From: Campylobacteraceae bacterium
GTDB taxonomy: Bacteria > Campylobacterota > Campylobacteria > Campylobacterales > Arcobacteraceae
Assembly: GCA_013215985.1 (NCBI GenBank)
Contig: JABSOL010000004.1
Coordinates: 1-49,997 of the forward strand
Length of the DNA: 49,997 bases
Direction of reading: 5' to 3'
In this document: piece after piece, positions 7,149 to 15,760 of the stretch
How positions within the stretch are numbered: position 1 is the first letter of the stretch
Layout of the letters: every line of letters starts with the position of its first letter
Notes under the pieces: model-generated
The model's database searches: none
What the model was told of the DNA's origin: nothing
Seen by the model: only the letters and a program-made list of their open reading frames with translations
Position numbers and translations under genes: made by a program

Positions 7149-8233
7149 CTACCGATTATTAGACTATAATTCTTTGTTATCGATTGTCTAAGTTTATGTT
7201 CTAATTCTTTCTTTACTATGTAGCTATCATGAACTGTAAGAACTACTTGATTATCTTTTGTAAACTCTTCAATCACATTCATACAAACTCTTGAATCTAA
7301 GTAGTGTAAATCTAATCCTCTTCCTTGAAAGAACCACTCATCAGCAATAACTTTATAATGTTCATAACAGTCTAATACAAGTCCCTTGAGGTAACTTCTT
7401 TCACAATCTTTATACTTATCAAGTAGTGCTTTAACAGTGCGTTCAACACCTTGTGCATAACTTCTAACTCCATCTCCTATATTGAACATCATATTGATTG
7501 TATCTTTTACAAGTGCTCTAGGATAATCTTTAATAATATACAAGTCTCCTGAAGCATCTATCTTTGATAACTGTAGAACAATCCTAAGTGAACAGTTAGC
7601 AATATCAACCTCTACAGTTTCAACATCATTAATAGTTATTGTTGCTCTTTTATATGACTTACAGCTCTGCCAATGACCTACATAAATCCTACCATGTTTC
7701 TTCAAGTCATTTATATATGTTCTCTTAACTTTTATTCTTTCATAGATTCTTTTACCATCTATTTTGAGTTTAATCCAAGGTGAACTTAGTAACTCCGTGT
7801 ATCTTTTAAGAATAGCTCTATCTTTGTGAGTTTTCTCATTATCATCATAATCTGCAAGTACTTTAGAACGTTTAAGCTCTATTGGTTCATTGTCTCTATG
7901 TAGCGTTATGTCTGCTAAACTAATCTCATACTCATTAATTAAATCCATTAATTTAGAAGTCACTATAAACTCAGACCTAACGTCTACCCGAGGGCCTCTA
8001 GGAGCCTTATACAAGTGTATGTATTCATTATCTGCTAACCATTTAATAACATTGTAGAACACACAGTAAGTCAATCCTACGGGGTTGTATCTATCAGGTA
8101 TTGTGGAGTTATTCTTATCTAAAGATACAGTTATATACGTTCTTGATGACATCACACTTTGAATACTGTTACATAAGATATTCTTTAATGTATCCTCGTA
8201 TTGCTGTGTTGTAGTTTTGTATCTGATTAGCAT
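7130..8233 (-). CDS. Protein with family A polymerase-like palm motifs, function unknown
   Basis: A 367-residue soluble protein. The middle shows GRIYVGHWQSCKSYKRATITINDVETVEVDIANCSLRIVL (quoted here only to mark residues ~180-220 in overview): a conserved-looking block ending in D-x-x-x-x-x-L-R, like motif A of family A polymerases (DYS...LR). A helix RALVKDTINMMFNI follows in the place of motif B, and VLTVHDSYIVKKE near residue 340 corresponds to motif C (VHDE). I recall a group of plasmid and phage proteins with the same layout (GG.WYGGFWQ..., ELDYSG.HPR), whose role is not established to my knowledge. The start ATG has AGAAAG upstream, identical over 12 bases to the start of the polymerase remnant. 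It may replicate or prime the element, which is inference. Confidence 0.55.
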   Translation of the reverse strand: MLIRYKTTTQQYEDTLKNILCNSIQSVMSSRTYITVSLDKNNSTIPDRYNPVGLTYCVFYNVIKWLADNEYIHLYKAPRGPRVDVRSEFIVTSKLMDLINEYEISLADITLHRDNEPIELKRSKVLADYDDNEKTHKDRAILKRYTELLSSPWIKLKIDGKRIYERIKVKRTYINDLKKHGRIYVGHWQSCKSYKRATITINDVETVEVDIANCSLRIVLQLSKIDASGDLYIIKDYPRALVKDTINMMFNIGDGVRSYAQGVERTVKALLDKYKDCERSYLKGLVLDCYEHYKVIADEWFFQGRGLDLHYLDSRVCMNVIEEFTKDNQVVLTVHDSYIVKKELEHKLRQSITKNYSLIIGREPILT

Positions 8234-8272
8234 ACTTTCTATAGCAACTTCTAGTATGTCTTCAGTTATGTA

Positions 8273-8722
8273 TTGAATCTCAGGAGAATAACTCCAAAGT
8301 GTATTGACAAACGTCTAAATAATTGTGATGATGATGAACTGGTTTTTGAATCATTAGTAATATATTATTGGTATACTTCAATATATTTTTCTATGGATGA
8401 AAAAGAAAATACTCTATTATTTTCTGAAAAAACTTTAACTATAATTAATAGTTCTAAGAATGTTAAAACTTCTGTAATTGAGGAAGAAGGCATTAAATCT
8501 ATTTCAAAACAAATGAATCATATTAAAAGTATTTATATATAAAAAATACCGATTAAAAGTCTTAAAAAATATGGACGAAATCAAGTTATACATGTTGAAT
8601 ATTCAAATAGAACTAAGAAAGAAGGAAAATATAAAAAGTTTAAAAATGATATAAATTCCAAAAGTTGCATGATTATAACATTAAATAATAATACTTTATT
8701 CAAAAATAATATCATAAGATAA
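8273..8722 (+). pseudogene. Interrupted hypothetical gene (in-frame stop)
   Basis: The track ORF of 89 codons (TTG start at 8273, no good ribosome site) ends at a TAA at 8540-8542, but the same frame continues open for 59 codons (KIPIKSLKKYGRNQVIHVEYSN...) to a TAA at 8720. Composition and charge are similar on both sides of the first stop, so this looks like one reading frame broken by a nonsense mutation, and probably also cut at its 5' end near 8250-8290 where phage-like DNA abuts. No family is recognised. Confidence 0.35.
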
Positions 8723-8811
8723 GAATAATTTGACTTATCTACTGTTTTAAAATTCTGTGACAGTCTACTTATTTGACCACTTCCTTAATTATGTGAACTG
8801 TCACTAGAGTT

Positions 8812-10311
8812 TTAAAAGCAAAAAGTTGCCAACGTAAATATTGCAAAGTAAGATACTAGTGTCACATTCCAATATTCATTATATTTTTCGATTTGATTAT
8901 TAATAAATATATTATTATTTTCTTCAAAGTTATTTAGCTCAAAAATTTGTGCTAAATCATTTTTATCTAAAAGTTCACTATATTGTATTTTTAGTTGATT
9001 ATATTGACCAAATAATCTTTTTTTCTTTTCTTCAATTTCAGATATATTGAATTTTTTAAATAAAAACATAGCTATTAAAACAGAACTTAAAAATAGATAA
9101 ATATCAACACTAAATACATTAATATCAACCGTGGAAGAGCCTTTAATTATTTTTAGTAAAATAATACTTATGAATAAAGTTGCTAAAGTATAAAAACTTG
9201 CTCTAAATGAATTTGATAAATCATGTACGATATCATCAAATTTACTTGATAAACCAAATAAGGTATCAGTAATTTTATTTTTCATATCAATATATTTTTT
9301 TACATTTATGTTATAGTTTGATTTTATAGAACTAAGAATACTTCCTTTTATTTTTGTAAAATCATTATCAACTATATGCAAAGATATCACATTTCTAGCA
9401 AGTCCAATTTTGTCAGAAATACTTGAATTTGAATTAAATACTTCTTCGTAACTATAAAAATATTCATCTATTTCACTTATATCCAATTTACTAAATTCAT
9501 ACTCGTTCTTTAATGTTTTATATCCATACATTTTATAGGATAGAATATTTTCTTTAAATTCACTAATATCGGCAAAAACACTTAATACTAGAGATAATGA
9601 AAGTTTATTAAATAATATAAGCAATGAATCATTATTTGGCTTACTTCTAAAATAAAAATCTTCTGCAAGATATTTAATTTTAGAGATATTAGCAAAATGA
9701 GAATTTTCATTTATCTTAGAATGTTTATTAATTTTACATTCTTTTTTAGAATCAAGTTTTTTCAAGATATTACTTGTTCTATTTTCAAAATCTTCTGAAT
9801 CAACAAAAATAAAATTATCTGTGTAAAAACAGTGATTTTCCCCATCTATTATTTTAAATTTTTCAGTTGTGTTAAAGAATAAATCAAATATATATTCAAT
9901 GTTATTTTTTTCATTTAAAGAACTTACAAGAAAATTCATAGAATAAATTGAAGTATAATCTGATTCTTCAATAGATTTATCTATCAAAATTTTAATTTTG
10001 CCTTTAATATCTTCATATTCATGATTATAGTTATAGCTTGTAAGCTCACTAAGAGTAGAAAACGATAAGATCGAGTCATCAGTTTCATCAAGAATTGATA
10101 TTTTTAATCTATCATTTGTATCTACAGTTTCAAAAAATGGATTAAATAGGGGCATATACTCATTGATAGAAGACAAAAATGCATGAACTTCTATATCTTT
10201 TATGTAAATAATTAATGAGTCAAAGTCTTCAAATATATCTTTTTCTTCACCAAGACTTGTGAAGTTCTTTATATGTTTTTCAAGATTTTGAATATTCTTT
10301 TTTGAATTCAT
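8812..10311 (-). CDS. Candidate defence effector: large protein with C-terminal membrane anchor
   Basis: About 499 residues. Residues 1-355 are soluble, acidic and rich in Asn/Ser/Lys with no catalytic motif that I recognise. Two hydrophobic segments follow around residues 370-420 (LATLFISIILLKII and LFLSSVLIAMFLF), then a charged coiled-coil-like stretch (KKKRLFGQYNQLKIQYSELLDK), and a third segment at the very C-terminus (LVSYFAIFTLATFCF). I prefer the second ATG (10311), since AAAGGAT leaves only one or two bases before the first. The start lies inside the 3' end of the upstream gene, so the two are translationally coupled. A soluble partner plus a membrane protein is the layout of several abortive-infection systems, and the neighbours are defence genes; the role is inferred from this. 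Confidence 0.5.
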   Translation of the reverse strand: MNSKKNIQNLEKHIKNFTSLGEEKDIFEDFDSLIIYIKDIEVHAFLSSINEYMPLFNPFFETVDTNDRLKISILDETDDSILSFSTLSELTSYNYNHEYEDIKGKIKILIDKSIEESDYTSIYSMNFLVSSLNEKNNIEYIFDLFFNTTEKFKIIDGENHCFYTDNFIFVDSEDFENRTSNILKKLDSKKECKINKHSKINENSHFANISKIKYLAEDFYFRSKPNNDSLLILFNKLSLSLVLSVFADISEFKENILSYKMYGYKTLKNEYEFSKLDISEIDEYFYSYEEVFNSNSSISDKIGLARNVISLHIVDNDFTKIKGSILSSIKSNYNINVKKYIDMKNKITDTLFGLSSKFDDIVHDLSNSFRASFYTLATLFISIILLKIIKGSSTVDINVFSVDIYLFLSSVLIAMFLFKKFNISEIEEKKKRLFGQYNQLKIQYSELLDKNDLAQIFELNNFEENNNIFINNQIEKYNEYWNVTLVSYFAIFTLATFCF

Positions 10312-11389
10312 CATATCCTTTCTCTGAATAAATTTTCAAATGTTTACCTTTAGAATCAGTATCAGGTATTATCTTTTTTCTAAGATTTTTTATTTCATCT
10401 TCAAGAGTTAAACTCATTGAAGAATCTAATTTTATTGTTTTTTTCATTTTGGATTTAATAACTTTCTTATCAATAGCAAAGTTTCCATCGAATAGTATAT
10501 TACCAGTCTTTGTCTTGTTTAAAGATTTCATTGAATTAATAATATTATCAATTTCAGATTGCCTATCATCTTGTTTTATTGCTTGAATATAATCTAATGT
10601 AGTAAAGTCACCCATAATACCAGTTATTGCACTATCGAATGTAAAAGACGGTGAACTTTTCATATATGCAATTAAACTATTTCTACAACTATAATAATCC
10701 ATCTTATTTTTTTCATAAAATTTATTTTTTAAAAATGAATCAAATTTACTAAATGCTCTATTTGTATTCTCATCATCTGTTGTAATTGCAACAACCTCTA
10801 AAAATTCATTCCACCAAAAACTTGCAGCTAAAGAACCTTTTGATTTTGTACTATCAGTAATTAAAGCTTTTCTATCATTTGACTTATTTGTAACAGAATC
10901 ATTTAATATAGGTATTATAATTGTTTTCAGCATATGTTCTTTTTCTGGAGTTGCTTTTTCCTTTTTAAAACTAGATTCCATTAATACATCTATAAAATGA
11001 ACTTTAGTAATTACAAAATACTTTTTACTATTGTTACTTGTAAAATGTGTTATTATCAAGCCACCTTTTTGTAGTTCACTATTTAAGTGTGCAATTTTCT
11101 TTTGAGCTGCTATCTCTTTTTTTAATAATCTATTTGCAATCATTGTAGCTTGCTTTATTTTTTCATCTGCTTCTGTATATTTTAATATATTATTTAAACA
11201 ATTTATAACTTCTGTTGATTGATTCTTTTCAATTTTATATTCTCTAATATCATCTTCATTATAAAGTTCAGATAAATGCTCTTTTATATAAAGCTCAACA
11301 TTTTTTTCAAGTTCAATTGTCGTTTGTCTTTCTATTTTGTTTGATTCAGTATCGATACTATAATAAGTTGAGAAATCAATATTAAACAT
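10280..11389 (-). CDS. Candidate defence partner, weakly NdpA/YejK-like
   Basis: A 369-residue soluble protein with no signal or membrane segment. By eye the arrangement of an N-terminal helical part (ATMIANRLLKKEIAAQKK), a block LQKGGLIITHFTSNNSKKYFVITKVHF, and a middle region with FWWNEFLEVV resembles the layout of the 37-kDa nucleoid-associated protein family (NdpA/YejK), where the middle block is a conserved G-D-L-I-V-x-F..ylaiiK segment. The resemblance is weak and needs a profile search. AAGGGA precedes the ATG. The 3' end overlaps the membrane-protein gene by about 30 bp. If the resemblance holds, a DNA-associated sensor coupled to a membrane effector, as in Kiwa, would be a reasonable model. 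Confidence 0.5.
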   Translation of the reverse strand: MFNIDFSTYYSIDTESNKIERQTTIELEKNVELYIKEHLSELYNEDDIREYKIEKNQSTEVINCLNNILKYTEADEKIKQATMIANRLLKKEIAAQKKIAHLNSELQKGGLIITHFTSNNSKKYFVITKVHFIDVLMESSFKKEKATPEKEHMLKTIIIPILNDSVTNKSNDRKALITDSTKSKGSLAASFWWNEFLEVVAITTDDENTNRAFSKFDSFLKNKFYEKNKMDYYSCRNSLIAYMKSSPSFTFDSAITGIMGDFTTLDYIQAIKQDDRQSEIDNIINSMKSLNKTKTGNILFDGNFAIDKKVIKSKMKKTIKLDSSMSLTLEDEIKNLRKKIIPDTDSKGKHLKIYSEKGYDEFKKEYSKS

Positions 11390-11567
11390 CTTTAATCCCT
11401 TTTTAGTATTATTTTATCTTTATAACTAATTTCTTTTCTTAAAGTAATTTTAAATTTATAAATAAGCCATTTATATCATATTAACTGCACAATTTTACAC
11501 CCCTGAGAAGGAATCTCCAATGTACAATAAATTAATATGTGATAACTAAAAGAGGCACAATACTAAA

Positions 11568-11828
11568 TTACAGAAGAACTGGAATATTTTTTTCAATCCT
11601 TAACTCTTCTGCTTTCAACATATAATAGTAAATTTCCAATTCTTTATCATTAGCATTTTCAATAATATTTAGAATTTTCAATTTATAGTTCATATTTATC
11701 TTAATTTCTTTACCATTCATTAATAAACTTATGTCAATTTTCTCTTTTTCACATAATTTAAATAATTCTTTAAATGGGATACTTTGTCTACTTCTTATCT
11801 TACTTAAGTATGAGCTTTCAAGTCCCAA
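11568..11828 (-). CDS. CI-type phage repressor, start uncertain
   Basis: The 86-residue track ORF begins in the middle of a helix-turn-helix (LLGLESSYLSKIRSRQSIPFKELFKLCEKEKIDISLLMNGKEI), the pattern of Bac_CI/phage CI repressor N-terminal domains. The frame stays open upstream to 11930 and encodes the missing first helices (NIKKVFDLKTDREVADLLGLE), so the real protein is longer. No ATG, GTG or TTG exists upstream in frame; the only candidates are ATT codons at 11915-11918. Either a rare start is used or the gene has lost its start. It is divergent from the rep gene and probably regulates it. Confidence 0.6.
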   Translation of the reverse strand: MGLESSYLSKIRSRQSIPFKELFKLCEKEKIDISLLMNGKEIKINMNYKLKILNIIENANDKELEIYYYMLKAEELRIEKNIPVLL

Positions 11829-11959
11829 TAAATCAGCAACTTCTCTATCTGTTTTAAGATCAAATACTTTTTTTATATTGTCATTATAGTTATATAATTT
11901 TAATAGTAACTTAATAATACTACATATTATTTAAAAATTCAAGTATAAAGAATATGTAA

Positions 11960-12100
11960 ATTTTGAGTTATTAAAAAAGAAACTGACGAAGGAAGTAGAA
12001 CTGAGATTAAAAACTAAGGAGCGGCCAGAGACTTGGTTTTTTATCACAGTTCCTTGACTAACTATAAAAAAGTTTCGTCAAATATATAAAGAAAGGATTT
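11960..12100 (+). promoter_or_regulatory. Structured leader / possible origin region upstream of rep
   Basis: Between the repressor and rep lies a relatively GC-rich, non-coding stretch with CTAAGGAGCGGCCAGAGACTTGG followed by TTTTTT, which can pair CTAAG with CTTGG and so resembles a terminator or attenuator. GAACTG and CAGTTCC, and TGACGAA and TTCGTCA, are also complementary pairs spread across it. Such nested complementarity suits a small RNA, a rep leader, or a nicking origin for the HUH protein. Which one cannot be told from sequence alone. Confidence 0.35.
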
Positions 12101-12103
12101 AAA

Positions 12104-13303
12104 ATGTATGGACTTACAAAATTTACAAGAGAGATAGCAATTGATAAAGTTAATTTCCAAAAAAGGTTTTTAGAAAACAATTTTATTTTATTTGGAACAA
12201 CTTCAGTTGCTTTAAGTACCTTTGTTAAAAATGCTTATATTAATTCAAATAGATATATAGCAGAAGTAAATCATAGAGTTTGGTCTTTATATCATTATGC
12301 AAATAATAAAGGATTAAAAAATATCTTTGGAACTATTACCGTACCCAGTGTTTATCATAAAAAAATAAGTAATAGATATTACAACTCTAATTTTATCAAT
12401 GATATAAATCATACTCCAAAAGCTGGAGCTATTGAATTATCAAGAATGTTTAAAAGATTACTAGATTTAAGAGTGCTTAGAGATATCAATAAAGAAGACA
12501 AGTGTCACTTTAGAGTATATGAACCACATAAAGATGGAACTCCACATTTACATTTCTCTATGTTTGTTCCAGAGAATAAAGTTGAAGAAATAGTAGATAG
12601 ATTTAAAAAGTATTTTAAATTAAAATATAAAAACCTACAAGTTAAATTTGAAACTAATATTAATAATCCTGTTTCCTATTTGATGAAATATATTTTAAAA
12701 ACATTTGATGATTTAAGAAAAGCAGATGCTAAATTATCTGATTTATCACTTTGGTATATAAAGCACTCTATTACTAGATTTTATACAAGTAGAACATTAA
12801 TCTCCCTTGATGTTTATAGGTGCTTAAATGGTAGATATGACCTCTTAGAGCTAACACAAATGTATAAGAACAGAGAACTAATTGTTTATTTAGATACTGA
12901 TACTAATAAGATAGCTTCTATTGAAGATCACATAGGAATAATTTATACAAAAAAACATGTAACTATATGTGATATGAAAACAAACGCTACATTTAAATTG
13001 AAATATGAAAAAAGAAAAAGTTTAAAAAGCCCTATTATAAATATTGAAGGCATTGAATATATTTCAGTAGATGGAATATTAAAAGTATTTGATCCCATTA
13101 TTCCAGTTAAGAAAATGAGCAGTATGAACTTGTATCAACACTACTTAGATATTAATGAAGATATTGAGAATTATAATTTACACCATTATGGATTAGTTAA
13201 AAATGAAATGATTTCTAGAGAGCTTATTGTTGGTGAAGAAGTATTGGTTAGTGAATATAATTTGGGATTTGATTTTCCTGATAACTATGATATTCAATCG
13301 TAA
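12104..13303 (+). CDS. HUH-type replication initiator (phage P2 gpA-like)
   Basis: A 399-residue protein with the HUH endonuclease motif PHLHFSMF (His148-x-His150) preceded by RVYEPHKDGTPHL, very like the gpA/rolling-circle replication proteins of P2-type phages. Y192 and Y196 in VSYLMKYILK supply the two-tyrosine Y-x-x-x-Y motif of the superfamily-I Rep nucleases that nick a single strand and bind it covalently. The C-terminal half (residues 220-399) is unrecognised. AAAGG lies nine bases before the ATG. An AlpA-type gene follows; rep + AlpA pairs are common in integrated satellite-like elements. It would act on element DNA in the cytoplasm. Confidence 0.75.
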   Translation: MYGLTKFTREIAIDKVNFQKRFLENNFILFGTTSVALSTFVKNAYINSNRYIAEVNHRVWSLYHYANNKGLKNIFGTITVPSVYHKKISNRYYNSNFINDINHTPKAGAIELSRMFKRLLDLRVLRDINKEDKCHFRVYEPHKDGTPHLHFSMFVPENKVEEIVDRFKKYFKLKYKNLQVKFETNINNPVSYLMKYILKTFDDLRKADAKLSDLSLWYIKHSITRFYTSRTLISLDVYRCLNGRYDLLELTQMYKNRELIVYLDTDTNKIASIEDHIGIIYTKKHVTICDMKTNATFKLKYEKRKSLKSPIINIEGIEYISVDGILKVFDPIIPVKKMSSMNLYQHYLDINEDIENYNLHHYGLVKNEMISRELIVGEEVLVSEYNLGFDFPDNYDIQS

Positions 13304-13385
13304 GAACTTAGTTTTGATACTTTTTGAAAGTATATAAACACATATGGTGATTCCCCTGCTTAAACAGCAAAAAAAAGGATTTATA

Positions 13386-13559
13386 ATGTGTAACTATTTA
13401 AGAGTAAAGACAGTAGCAGAAAAAGTTGGTATTAGTAAAAGTACAATATGGCTTTGGGTTAAAGAGAATAAATTTCCTAAACCTATAAAAGTAAGTCCTC
13501 AAGTAAGTGTTTGGAATGAAGATAAAATTGAAGAATGGATGAATAATAAAGAACTTTAA
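13386..13559 (+). CDS. AlpA-family regulator/excisionase-like protein
   Basis: A 57-residue protein: YLRVKTVAEKVGISKSTIWLWVKENKFPKPIKVSPQVSVWNEDKIEEWM, the complete AlpA/MerR-like winged helix pattern (L....A...G.S..TIY...K.G.FP.PI......WW...I..W). AlpA proteins activate prophage integrase genes or serve as excisionases. I use the internal ATG at 13386 because AAAAAGGAT lies just before it; the track start at 13344 has no ribosome site. It lies downstream of rep and ends in a hairpin shared with rloB. Confidence 0.85.
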   Translation: MCNYLRVKTVAEKVGISKSTIWLWVKENKFPKPIKVSPQVSVWNEDKIEEWMNNKEL

Positions 13560-13577
13560 ATGATTATAAAGTTCTTT
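13548..13577. terminator. Bidirectional hairpin between alpA-like gene and rloB
   Basis: A perfect 11-bp stem, AAAGAACTTTA / TAAAGTTCTTT, with an 8-base loop overlaps the stop codon of the AlpA-like gene and ends just before the convergent rloB stop. Confidence 0.65.
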
Positions 13578-13585
13578 ACTTAAGT

Positions 13586-14338
13586 CTATAAATTATTTAG
13601 TATTTTTACTAATTTATGAACAGTTGTAGAAGGATTATCTTTTTCTGGATTATGACTTGAACTATAGCTATTAAGTAATTTTTCTGCATTCTTAATTGCT
13701 GTATTTTGAAGACTAAGTAAAGTATTAAAAATATGTTTAGTATAATTTTTATCTTTTATATTTTTTTTATTTAGTTTTAAAAAAAGATGAGGATTTATTG
13801 TCTTTAGTTTTTTAATTAAACTTGTAGAAATTTCATCTCTTAAAATAGCTGTATTTCTATATTCAAAATGTAATAAATACCACAATTCAAAAGAATCATT
13901 TACATAAGCAACTTCTATATTAAAATTAGATTTTTTGCTTTTAGCATTATTTATTGCTAAATTAAAATCTTCTGCTTTATGCCCTCCTCCATTTACTCTT
14001 TCAATATCTCTATCTATTATTATCCATTTATGATTAAAGTCTTTATATGTTTTACCATTTTCATCTTTGTACTCTTTAAGTTTCTTTAATACACCAGAAG
14101 GATGAGTAATATCAAGGTGAGGAACAATAATAAAAGAATCTTGTGTAATTTTTTTATCTTTAATTAAATTATCAATTATTCTTTGAAAGTATGTTGGTGC
14201 TGATACACTATCTTCACAAGATAAAATTACATCAGGAACTTTATTTTTATTATTCTTTTTTCTATCAAAATCTTTTTGTTTCAGTTCTTTTTTTCTATTA
14301 TGGATTTTATCTGATCCATCTTGTCCTCTTCTTGCCAT
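13586..14338 (-). CDS. rloB: RloB-domain protein (AbiLii-like)
   Basis: About 250 residues. The start MARRGQDGSDK is chosen because its ATG follows the ATPase stop by one base; the track start lies inside the ATPase gene. Motifs in order are ILSCEDSVSAPTYFQRII, KWIIIDRDIERVNGGGH (acidic D-x-D), DSFELWYLLHFE and the C-terminal NPSTTVHKLVKIL, all typical of RloB, a TOPRIM-like putative nuclease domain. With the upstream AAA ATPase it forms the RloAB/AbiL pair, which gives phage resistance by abortive infection in Lactococcus and occurs in restriction-modification loci of Campylobacter. Confidence 0.85.
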   Translation of the reverse strand: MARRGQDGSDKIHNRKKELKQKDFDRKKNNKNKVPDVILSCEDSVSAPTYFQRIIDNLIKDKKITQDSFIIVPHLDITHPSGVLKKLKEYKDENGKTYKDFNHKWIIIDRDIERVNGGGHKAEDFNLAINNAKSKKSNFNIEVAYVNDSFELWYLLHFEYRNTAILRDEISTSLIKKLKTINPHLFLKLNKKNIKDKNYTKHIFNTLLSLQNTAIKNAEKLLNSYSSSHNPEKDNPSTTVHKLVKILNNL

Positions 14339-14339
14339 A

Positions 14340-15614
14340 TTAAAACTCAAACTTTCCAAGGTATGGAATTCCACCATATTTACCTTGAATATATTGTTTT
14401 TCAAAATCTTCTGTTTTTCTAACATCATTAAACTGAGCTAATGAGAATATATTTGTTGATGCATATTTATCTTTTTCAGTTAACCAAATTTGATCTCTTC
14501 TGAAAAGTGAAGAATTTAATAAATTTGTATCATGTGTTGCAAAAATCAATTGTGCATTTTTTGTATTAATACTGTCATTGTGAAATAACTTAATTAAATG
14601 TTTTGTAAGCATTGGATGTAAACTTGCATCAAGCTCATCAATAATTAAAATACTTCCTTCTCTTAGTGTATTTAAAATAGGAGCTGCAATACTAAAAAAC
14701 TTTCTTGTTCCTTTAGATTCTTCATTTTCTAATTCAAATATAATATTTCCAACTTCTTCATTTTTTTCATTATATTGTTTATGATAAGTATTCAATGAGA
14801 TTTTTGTAATACCACCATTCTTTTCAATTTGTTCTTGAACAGTAGCATCTAAACCCATTTCATTCATAGCCATTGATGACATTTTTTCTTCTTCTAACAC
14901 AATATCATCAATTCCAATATCAGCAGTTTTAACTAATGAAACAATTTCATTTTTAAAATTAATATCTTTCATATGATTCATAGAATACTGTGAATATGAT
15001 TCTTGCTTCATTCCATCAATAAAATTAAATTTTGAAAACCAATTTAATATACTTTTTGAAATTTCACCATCATTTTGATCACATTTCCAAATAAATAGTT
15101 GGTTAGAAGAAATATTTATTTTTGAATTCTTTTTATCAAAAAAAGTATAACCTTCTTTAAATTTATTTATATTTACATAATGTTCTTCTTCAACTTCTCT
15201 ATAAAAAAGTTTAGATTCTTTTCCTTTTTCATCTGCATATAACCATTCTGAATAAACAGTAGTAGCATCAAGTTCAAACCCATATCTATATTTCACTTCA
15301 TTAATAAAACATACAATTTCAAATGTACTTGAAGAATCTTGTGTTTCTGTACTTAGTCTAAAAGGAATATGAGGAAGTTTATCAGTTGATTGAATTACTT
15401 TACTTTTATTAAGTACAATTGAACTCATGAAAGACATAGCTTTTAAGAAGTTACTTTTCCCACTTGCATTTGCACCATAAATAACTGCACTTTTTAAAAG
15501 TTCATATTTTCTTACATGAAATGAATTACCTTCATCTTTTGAAGAAGTAGCCATAGAAAATGTAATTGTATCTTTAATAGATTTATAATTATTTACTGAA
15601 AATTGAAGTAACAA
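14340..15614 (-). CDS. AAA/ABC-type ATPase of AbiL/RloA type
   Basis: A 424-residue ATPase of the OLD/RloA kind: N-terminal FSVNNYKSIKDTITFSM, Walker A GANASGKSN at residues 47-55, signature-like segment (NEESKGTRKFFSIAAP), Walker B ILIIDELDASLHP, and the D-loop/switch FATHDTNLL. It pairs with the directly following RloB gene (one base between stop and start) and would sense infection and license the RloB nuclease. The operon is convergent with the AlpA gene. The start is TTG: the annotated first Met is TTG at 15614, preceded on the minus strand by AAGGAAT. Confidence 0.85.
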   Translation of the reverse strand: MLLQFSVNNYKSIKDTITFSMATSSKDEGNSFHVRKYELLKSAVIYGANASGKSNFLKAMSFMSSIVLNKSKVIQSTDKLPHIPFRLSTETQDSSSTFEIVCFINEVKYRYGFELDATTVYSEWLYADEKGKESKLFYREVEEEHYVNINKFKEGYTFFDKKNSKINISSNQLFIWKCDQNDGEISKSILNWFSKFNFIDGMKQESYSQYSMNHMKDINFKNEIVSLVKTADIGIDDIVLEEEKMSSMAMNEMGLDATVQEQIEKNGGITKISLNTYHKQYNEKNEEVGNIIFELENEESKGTRKFFSIAAPILNTLREGSILIIDELDASLHPMLTKHLIKLFHNDSINTKNAQLIFATHDTNLLNSSLFRRDQIWLTEKDKYASTNIFSLAQFNDVRKTEDFEKQYIQGKYGGIPYLGKFEF

Positions 15615-15760
15615 TATAATTCCTTAGTCATTTTCATTTATTTTAACATAATAAACATTGATTTTGTTAAATAGTTGCAGCTATGCTATCTATTATAATG
15701 GATATTCATATAATCTTATTGTAGATGATAGAATAATATGACATTAGATTTAAGAATGGT

